This document shows, piece after piece, positions 1 through 6,700 of a stretch of 15,825 bases of DNA. Origin of the DNA: an uncultured Fenollaria sp. (lineage in GTDB: Bacteria; Bacillota; Clostridia; Tissierellales; Peptoniphilaceae); the NCBI RefSeq assembly GCF_934202865.1, contig NZ_CAKPYL010000034.1:1-15825 (forward strand), written 5' to 3'. The translations under genes were made by a program, and so were the position numbers. Position 1 is the first letter of the stretch, and each line of letters opens with the position of its first letter. The notes under the pieces were generated by a model. The model saw only the letters and a list, made by a program, of their open reading frames with translations, ran no database searches and was not told where the DNA came from.

Positions 1-361
1 TTGCGCCAACGCCACGCGAATATGTCTTTTTGCCAAGCTTAAGTGCAATGTCACCGTATGTACATGTCTCTCCATACTTTAGATTTCTGATCTCTTTTAA
101 AGCTCTCTCTTGAAATTCTTTTGCCTTCACTCTTATAGGTATGTCGAAATCTTTTCTCTCGCCTTTAAAGTACTCATCAAGCTGTTTAACGGTTCTATCA
201 ATAATCTCGTTCTTCTCTTTTTTGCTACCGTATATGCCTTGATGGCCGAAGCGTAAGTATACGAGCGCATCGTCTTCAGCTACTGCAGTCATTTCACCTA
301 ATGGAGAATCGAAGTGGTGAACATAATATGTTTTATTTTTATCGAAATAGTTCGTTATCAT
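1..361 (-). CDS. ogt: Methylated-DNA--protein-cysteine methyltransferase (partial, C-terminus beyond window)
   Basis: This gene should encode a DNA repair protein that moves an alkyl group from O6-alkylguanine to its own cysteine in a suicidal reaction. About 120 codons are visible. The N-terminal domain contains SPLGEMTAVAEDDALVYLRFG (residues 19-39), LDEYF and a KAKEFQERALKEI segment. The DNA-binding domain follows with GETCTYGDIALKLGKK and SRGVGA near residues 115-120, where Arg116 fits the family's arginine that takes the place of the flipped base. The catalytic PCHR motif should follow but lies beyond position 1, so activity cannot be judged. The ATG at 361 is chosen because GGGAG lies 8 nt upstream and an earlier ATG stops at once. 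It has its own consensus promoter and follows the ppdK terminator, so it is probably a separate unit. Family assignment is confident; choosing ogt rather than adaB is by similarity only. Confidence 0.88.
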   Translation of the reverse strand, partial: MITNYFDKNKTYYVHHFDSPLGEMTAVAEDDALVYLRFGHQGIYGSKKEKNEIIDRTVKQLDEYFKGERKDFDIPIRVKAKEFQERALKEIRNLKYGETCTYGDIALKLGKKTYSRGVGA

Positions 362-381
362 TTGATCATCTCCCGAGTACA

Positions 382-410
382 ATTATATTACAATATATCT
401 GCCCTGTCAA
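382..410 (-). promoter_or_regulatory. Perfect-consensus sigma-A promoter for ogt
   Basis: Read on the minus strand, TTGACA (410-405) is followed by a 17-nt spacer and TATAAT (387-382). Both hexamers and the spacing match the vegetative consensus exactly. The expected transcription start is near 375, one base before the GGGAG ribosome binding site, giving a leader of about 14 nt. A match this good suggests strong constitutive expression rather than adaptive control. The transcription start has not been measured. Confidence 0.8.
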
Positions 411-517
411 CATATAATAATGAAAACTAGATATATTTTATTAATTTTACATGCAAAAGCGAATAGTATAATAAATTTAACTAAGTTGATGCGTTTAAAT
501 ATGCTTTTAGACATAAA

Positions 518-543
518 ATAAGGCGAGTATTAACCCGCCTTAT
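518..543 (-). terminator. Rho-independent terminator after ppdK
   Basis: On the minus strand, ATAAGGCG pairs perfectly with CGCCTTAT (543-536 with 525-518). One more G-T and one G-C pair can close the inside, leaving a 6-nt TTAATA loop. The stem is followed by TTTTATG, a short T tract. It begins 16 nt after the ppdK stop codon and closes the regulator-ppdK unit before the ogt promoter. The region between 362 and 517 holds the ogt promoter and otherwise nothing I recognise. Confidence 0.8.
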
Positions 544-559
544 ATATTATTATCCGAAA

Positions 560-3187
560 TTATTTATTTTTTCTCTTAATGCTTGCTTGAGCTGCTGCTA
601 GTCTTGCGATTGGCACTCTATATGGTGAGCAGCTTACGTAGTCAAGTCCGATTGCGTCACAGAACTCGATTGATCTAGGATCTCCACCGTGTTCACCGCA
701 TATACCTACGTGTATATCAGGTCTTGTTTGTCTGCCAAGCTTAGTACCCATGTCAAGTAATTTACCAACGCCTTCTGTATCTAGTGAGTCGAATGGACTT
801 CTTTCGTAGATACCATGATCAAGGTATGCGTTAACAAACTTGCCATAGTCATCTCTTGAGTAGCCCCAAGTCATTTGAGTCATATCGTTAGTACCGAAGC
901 TGAAGAATTCCGCTTCTTTTGCAATTTCATCAGCAAGTAGTGCTGCTCTTGGTACTTCAACCATAGTACCAATTTCGTAGTCAAGCTTCTTATTCTTTTC
1001 TTCGAATACTTTATTTATTTCTTCTACTAATTCTTTTTTAACAAATACAAGTTCTTTTAGCTCGCCTATTAATGGAATCATAATCATAGGTTTGATATCT
1101 TTTTTGATTTCTTCGCTTACGTTTATAGCTGCTTCAATGATGGCTCTAACTTGCATTCTATAGATTTCTGGCCATGTTACACATAGTCTGCATCCTCTGT
1201 GACCAAGCATTGGGTTAAATTCTTTCATATCTTCGATTCTGTCTTCAATGACTTGAGTTGTGATGCCCATGTCTTTAGCAAGGCTTTCTATATCTTCTTC
1301 AGTCTTTGGAAGGAACTCATGTAGAGGTGGATCAAGTAATCTTATTACTACGCCCTTTTCTCCCATAACCTTGAATATGCCTTCGAAGTCATCTCTTTGA
1401 TAAGGAAGAAGTTTTTCAAGAGCTTTTTCTCTCTCTTCAAGTGTCTTAGAAAGTATCATCTTTCTAACTTGAAAGATTCTCTTATCATCAAAGAACATGT
1501 GTTCTGTTCTGCAAAGACCTATGCCTTGTGCACCAAAGTCAAGTGCTTGCTTAGCGTCTCTTGGGTTATCTGCATTTGCTTTTACTTCTAGAGTTCTAAA
1601 TTCATCAGCCCATTCCATAAACTTAGCAAAATTACCGCTTAGTTCAGGAGTAACTTTCTTGATTTCTCCTAGGTATACATAACCAGTTGAACCGTCTATA
1701 GAGATAGTGTCTCCTTCTTTAATTTCGCCGCCATTGTATCTGATAACTTTATCGTCTTCATCAACTCTTAGTTCAGAGCATCCTGCAACACAGCACTTAC
1801 CCATACCTCTAGCAACTACAGCAGCGTGGGATGTCATACCGCCTCTAGCTGTTAGTATACCTTCAGCATATACCATACCGTCTATATCTTCTGGAGATGT
1901 TTCTTCTCTTACTAAGATAGTCTTTACGTTATTCTTGTGATATTCAACAACCTTATCTGGTGAGAACACTACAACGCCTGATGCAGCTCCTGGTGAAGCT
2001 GGTAGGCCTTTTGTAATTTCAGTTTTGCTTAATACATCTTTTTCTTCAAATGTTGGGTGAAGAATTTGATCAATTGACTTTGGTTCAATTCTTAAGATTG
2101 CTTCTTCTTTACTGATTAAACCTTCGTTCACTTGATCAACTGCTATGTTTATAGCTGCCTTTGTAGTTCTCTTACCATTTCTGCATTGAAGCATGAAAAG
2201 CTTGCCATTTTCAACTGTAAATTCAATGTCTTGCATATCTTTATAGTGTTTTTCTAGCTTTTCAACAGTTTCTTTGAACTCTTTATAAACGCTTGGCAAT
2301 TCATTTTCAAGTCTAGCAATAGGTTCTGGTGTTCTAACGCCTGCAACAACGTCTTCGCCTTGAGCGTCAATTAAAAATTCACCAAATAAAACGTTTTCAC
2401 CTGTAGCTGGGTTTCTTGTGAAAGCAACGCCAGTACCAGAGTTCATGCCCATGTTACCAAATACCATCTCTTGAACGTTAACAGCTGTGCCAAGTGTATC
2501 AGAAATTTCATTTAGCTTTCTGTATGTCTTAGCTCTTGGTGTGTTCCAAGACATGAATACGGCTTTAACTGCGTTAAATAATTGAACATTTGGATCTTGT
2601 GGGAAGTCTTCTCCAATGTATTTTTTGTAAATAGCTTTGTATTCTTTTACTATTTCTTTTAAGTCGTCTGTATTTAAGTCAATATCGTTTTCAATATTTC
2701 TTTTTTCTTTTTGTTTATTTAATACTTTTTCAAATTCAGCTTTTGGGATACCCATGGCAACATCTGAAAACATTTGAATAAATCTTCTGTAACTGTCATA
2801 GGCAAATCTTTCGTTATTAGTCTTCTTTGCAAGTCCTTCAACTGTCACATCGTTTAAACCAAGATTTAATATAGTGTCCATCATGCCTGGCATTGATATC
2901 TTCGCTCCACTTCTTACTGAGAATAGTAGCGGATTTTCTTTGTCTGAAAAGCCCTTATTAGTGATCTTTTCAACATTTTCAATACCCTTTCTAATTTCTT
3001 CCTTTAAATCTTGCCATAGTTCTTCATTTTCTTCGTAAAACCTGTTGCACGCTTCAGTTGTAATTGTAAATCCGTTAGGTACTGGTAGGCCTAAATTAGT
3101 CATTTCAGCTAAGTTAGCTCCCTTGCCTCCTAACAAATCTCTCATATCTTTATTGCCTTCTTTAAAGCTATAAACATACTTTTCCAT
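560..3187 (-). CDS. ppdK: Pyruvate, phosphate dikinase
   Basis: This cytosolic enzyme interconverts pyruvate + ATP + Pi and PEP + AMP + PPi, and in anaerobes it links glycolysis and gluconeogenesis. At 875 residues it matches the usual length of bacterial PPDK. The N-terminal nucleotide-binding domain begins with LLGGKGANLAEM and contains the SVRSGAKISMPGMMDTILNL segment (about residues 90-110). The swivelling phosphohistidine domain carries GGMTSHAAVVARG, with His454 as phosphocarrier and Thr452 as the residue that the PPDK regulatory protein modifies in this family. The C-terminal TIM barrel has GTMVEVPRAAL, SFGTNDMTQ and GICGEHGGDP with catalytic Cys830. The ATG follows AGGAGG with 6-7 nt spacing. 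It lies 21 nt downstream of the regulator gene, so the two should be co-transcribed, and a hairpin terminator follows. All key residues are intact. Confidence 0.97.
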   Translation of the reverse strand: MEKYVYSFKEGNKDMRDLLGGKGANLAEMTNLGLPVPNGFTITTEACNRFYEENEELWQDLKEEIRKGIENVEKITNKGFSDKENPLLFSVRSGAKISMPGMMDTILNLGLNDVTVEGLAKKTNNERFAYDSYRRFIQMFSDVAMGIPKAEFEKVLNKQKEKRNIENDIDLNTDDLKEIVKEYKAIYKKYIGEDFPQDPNVQLFNAVKAVFMSWNTPRAKTYRKLNEISDTLGTAVNVQEMVFGNMGMNSGTGVAFTRNPATGENVLFGEFLIDAQGEDVVAGVRTPEPIARLENELPSVYKEFKETVEKLEKHYKDMQDIEFTVENGKLFMLQCRNGKRTTKAAINIAVDQVNEGLISKEEAILRIEPKSIDQILHPTFEEKDVLSKTEITKGLPASPGAASGVVVFSPDKVVEYHKNNVKTILVREETSPEDIDGMVYAEGILTARGGMTSHAAVVARGMGKCCVAGCSELRVDEDDKVIRYNGGEIKEGDTISIDGSTGYVYLGEIKKVTPELSGNFAKFMEWADEFRTLEVKANADNPRDAKQALDFGAQGIGLCRTEHMFFDDKRIFQVRKMILSKTLEEREKALEKLLPYQRDDFEGIFKVMGEKGVVIRLLDPPLHEFLPKTEEDIESLAKDMGITTQVIEDRIEDMKEFNPMLGHRGCRLCVTWPEIYRMQVRAIIEAAINVSEEIKKDIKPMIMIPLIGELKELVFVKKELVEEINKVFEEKNKKLDYEIGTMVEVPRAALLADEIAKEAEFFSFGTNDMTQMTWGYSRDDYGKFVNAYLDHGIYERSPFDSLDTEGVGKLLDMGTKLGRQTRPDIHVGICGEHGGDPRSIEFCDAIGLDYVSCSPYRVPIARLAAAQASIKRKNK

Positions 3188-3208
3188 CTGTATCCTCCTA
3201 TTGCTTAT

Positions 3209-3655
3209 TTAATTTTGAAGATATCTAACTATAGTGCTAGATACTTCTTCTATAGATTTTCCATACATAGATATAACAAATATGCCTAATTTACTATAGA
3301 TCTCGCGAGCGTATTCATTTTCATAAAATACTCTCTCAAGCGATGAGTAATTAGATACACCTGTTATGCCTAGGTCTTTGTCTCTTTCCTTCCTTATCTT
3401 GGATAAATACTCCTCATCTTGTATTAGGCCAATCATTTTTGACTTGTCTAAGTCCTTAATCACATCAAATTGGTCGACCTCTGGTACAAGTGGTATATTT
3501 ATCGCGTTTAATCCTAAAGAAGCAAGATAATAACAAAGAGGTGTCTTACCTGACCTCGATGGTCCTAAGATAATAACATCCGCACTTGATATATTGTCAA
3601 ATGTTTTGCCGTCATCATTGTCAATTGCATAAGCAAAAGATTTATTTACATCCAT
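3209..3655 (-). CDS. Half-length PPDK regulatory protein (bifunctional kinase/pyrophosphorylase family)
   Basis: In this family (YqfL/PpsR, DUF299) the protein inactivates PPDK by ADP-dependent phosphorylation of a threonine near the catalytic histidine and restores it by Pi-dependent pyrophosphorolysis. The 148 residues align with the C-terminal half of the usual roughly 270-residue protein: FAYAIDNDDG, DVIILGPSRSGKTPLCYYLA with the P-loop at residues 31-38, NIPLVPEVDQ, then IRKERDKDLG (87-96) and a C-terminal EEVSSTIVRYL. The first 120 or so residues are absent. This is not an obvious frameshift, because an in-frame TGA stands three codons upstream (3664-3662) and only 72 nt separate it from the purDL stop. 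The start has a good ribosome binding site (AGGTGGTGAT). It lies 21 nt upstream of ppdK. Family is confident from recalled relatives; whether the half protein does one, both or neither reaction is unknown. Confidence 0.85.
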   Translation of the reverse strand: MDVNKSFAYAIDNDDGKTFDNISSADVIILGPSRSGKTPLCYYLASLGLNAINIPLVPEVDQFDVIKDLDKSKMIGLIQDEEYLSKIRKERDKDLGITGVSNYSSLERVFYENEYAREIYSKLGIFVISMYGKSIEEVSSTIVRYLQN

Positions 3656-3672
3656 AGAAAATCACCACCTAA

Positions 3673-3701
3673 ATTATACCACAACGAAAAGTATTATTCA
3701 A
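3673..3701 (-). promoter_or_regulatory. Promoter for the PPDK regulator-ppdK unit
   Basis: Read on the minus strand, TTGAAT (3701-3696) is followed by a 17-nt spacer and TATAAT (3678-3673), with an extended -10 TGG just before it. The expected start is near 3666, only about 11 nt before the ATG. This would trim the AGG of the ribosome binding site but keep GGTGAT. It would separate ppdK expression from the upstream purine genes. Confidence 0.65.
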
Positions 3702-3726
3702 TAATTTACAATATATTAATACTTTT
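3687..3726. repeat. 10-bp perfect inverted repeat between purDL and the PPDK regulator
   Basis: AAAAGTATTA at 3687-3696 is exactly complementary to TAATACTTTT at 3717-3726, with a 20-nt AT-rich centre. It begins one base after the purDL stop codon. In the purDL transcript the hairpin would end in UUUU, so it may be a weak terminator, although each arm has a single G-C pair. It also surrounds the -35 box of the downstream promoter, so it could instead be an operator. The sequence does not decide between these. Confidence 0.5.
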
Positions 3727-3727
3727 A

Positions 3728-6700
3728 TTAATCTTTCTTAAAAAATTCTACGCCTGCCTTGAATAAGTTTTGTATTTCAATGTCAGCAACGTTCTTAAAT
3801 GTATCTGTTTCAACTCTTTCTGCGTGAGCCATCTTGCCAAGTATCTTTCCATCTGGTGATAGCATTGACTCGATATCAAAGTTTGATCCATTAGGGTTGT
3901 CTAAATATTCAAAAGCTAATTGAGCGTTATCGCTAAGTTTTTCGTAAAGCTCCTTGTTGATTAATAATCTTCCTTCGCCATGTGAGATAGGTACTCTATA
4001 CGTCTTGTCCTTATCGATGTACTTAAGCCATGGTGATGATGTTGTTAGAGCCTTAGTCTTAACGATTCTTGCGATGTGTCTAGATATATTGTTATATGTT
4101 AATGTTGGGTCGTCTTCATCAATGTCTTTAATCTTGCCATATGGTAGTAGTCCAGTCTTGATTAATGCTTGGAAGCCGTTACAAATACCTAGTATCAAGC
4201 CATCATTTTCTTCAAGAAGATACTCTACAGCTTCTTTTACCTTTGGATTTCTTAATACATTAGCAATGAATTTACCTGATCCGTCTGGTTCGTCAGATAA
4301 TGAGAAGCCACCTGGTATAAATAAAATTTGACTTTCTTTAATTTTCTTTGCTAGATCATCGATTGACTTGTCAATGTGTTCGTTATCTAGGTTATTGAAT
4401 ACAAATACATCAACCTTAGCGCCTTCTTTTTCAAAAGCATATTTTGAATCAAATTCAGAGTTTGTTCCTGGGAATACTGGTATTATAACCTTAACTTCAT
4501 CAACCGGCTTCTTTGATTTAGCTCTAAATTCTTTTTCAGTAAATTTATTTTCACTCTTAGCTACTCTTTTTTCTTCGCCAAATATTTCTAGTAATGGTTT
4601 TTCATAAGCTTCTTTATATTCTTCAAGGTCTAAACGTCTACCATTGATAATGATGCTTGCATCTGTATTAGTTGTACCAAGGTATTCAATTCTTGGAAGG
4701 TCTTCAGTGTATTCAACGATATACGAACCATAAAGCTCTTTGAACATTATGTCAGCGTCCATGTTGATGTTAAAGCCGATATCATTACCAAATGCCATCT
4801 TCATAAGAAGAGGAAGAGTTGTATCTCTATTGATTGCAATAGCACTTCTAACTTTCTTTCTTGAGATAAGGCTAACAAGCTCAACGCTGTTCTTCTTAAA
4901 TTCATTTAAATCAAGTGTATTGTCATCGTTAATAGTTGTTCTTATTAAACCAAGCTTCATATTGCCCTTAAGTTCAGGTGTTACGACGTCTTCTATGTTC
5001 ATAGATGTTACTGCAAATGAAATCAATGTTGGTGGTACGTTTAAATCATTAAATGTTCCACTCATTGAATCCTTTCCACCAATTGATGGGATTTGTAAGT
5101 CGTTACAGATCTTAAACGCGCCAAGCAATGCCTCGAATGGTTTGGACCACTTATATGGGTCATCATTTAATTTTTCAAAGTACTCTTGGAATGTTAATCT
5201 TGCTTTGAATGGGCTTGCTCCATGTGAGGCAATTTTCGCAAGTGACTCAACTACTGCATAGTAAGCTCCGAAGAATGGACTCTTTTCTGATAGATATGGA
5301 TCGAATCCATATGTCATTATGCTCGCTGTTGATGATTCTCCTTTAGTTGTTGGTATTCTTGCTATCATAGCTTGTTCTGGTGATAATTGGTTCTTGCCGC
5401 CTAATGGTTGAACGATGCTGCCTCTACCAACTGATGAGTCAAATCTTTCTATAAGCGATTTTTTAGAAGCGACATTGATGTCTTCTAGTCTCTTCTTTAG
5501 TTCTACTGTAAAATCATCTGCCAAATCTTCGTTAAATAGTTCTACTTCCTCCGGCTTAAAGATAACATCTTGTTTTCTTGGAGCGCCAGTTGAGTTTAAG
5601 AACTCTCTCTTTAAATTACATACTTCTATATCATTATACATCATGATAAGTCTTTCAGAATCAGTAACTTCGGCAACTATTGTTGCTTCAAGATTTTCAG
5701 AATTTGCATATTCTTTAAACTTTTCATAATTTTCTTTAGCGATGACTACAGCCATTCTCTCTTGTGATTCTGATATAGCTATCTCCATAGGGCTTAGTCC
5801 TTGATACTTTAGTGGCACCTTGTCTAAGTGAATTAATAATGAATCTGCTAATTCACCTATAGCAACGCTGACTCCGCCTGCACCAAAGTCATTACATCTC
5901 TTTATCATTTTAGCTAATTCAGGTATTCTAAATAGCCTTTGTATCTTTCTCTCTGTTGGTGCATTGCCCTTTTGTACTTCAGCAGCCGAGTCTTCAACTG
6001 ATTTGTCTGTTTGTATCTTAGAGCTTCCTGTTGCTCCGCCAATGCCGTCTCTACCAGTCTTTCCACCAAGTAAAATGATTATATCGCCATTAGCAGGTAC
6101 GCCTCTGTATACATTTTCCATAGGTGCTGCAGCAATAACTGCACCTACTTCCATCCTCTTAGCTTTGTAGCCTGGATGGTAAACTTCGTCAACATAGCCT
6201 GTTGCTAAACCTATTTGATTACCGTATGAAGAGTATCCTCTAGCTGCGTCTAAAACTATCTTTCTTTGAGGAAGCTTTCCTTCAAGTGTATCTTCAATAG
6301 CTTCTCTAGGGTCTGCTGCTCCTGTTATTCTCATAGCTTGGTAAACATAGCTTCTTCCTGATAGTGGGTCTCTTATAGCTCCGCCAAGGCATGTTTGAGC
6401 GCCACCGAATGGTTCTATCTCAGTTGGGTGATTATGTGTTTCGTTCTTAAACATTAGTAGGTAGTCTCTAAGTCTTCCGTCTACGCTAACCTTAATCTTA
6501 ACCGAGCATGCGTTTATCTCTTCACTTACTTCTAAATCGCTAAGCTTACCTAAGCTTCTTAGCTTCTTAGTAACTATTGTAGCTAGGTCCATAAGTGTAA
6601 GATCTTTCTTTGAGAATTGTTTTCTCGCCTTTAAGTATTCATTAAGTGTATTTCTAATTACTTCGATAAATTCACTTTCGCCTTCGAAGTTGATATTTGT

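Noticed and set aside
411..517. Possible small gene, RNA or plus-strand promoter (TATAAT near 465) between the ogt promoter and the ppdK terminator
   Set aside because: No convincing open frame, stable hairpin or paired -35 box was seen, and no plus-strand gene follows.
3656..3727. Frameshift hiding the N-terminal half of the PPDK regulator
   Set aside because: Only 72 nt separate it from the purDL stop, they contain stops and a promoter, and about 360 nt would be needed.
4740..5261. Plus-strand open frame of 173 codons, and similar ones across the window
   Set aside because: They lie opposite conserved PurL, PurD, PPDK and other coding sequence, have biased composition rich in Ser and Leu, and show no recognisable domain.
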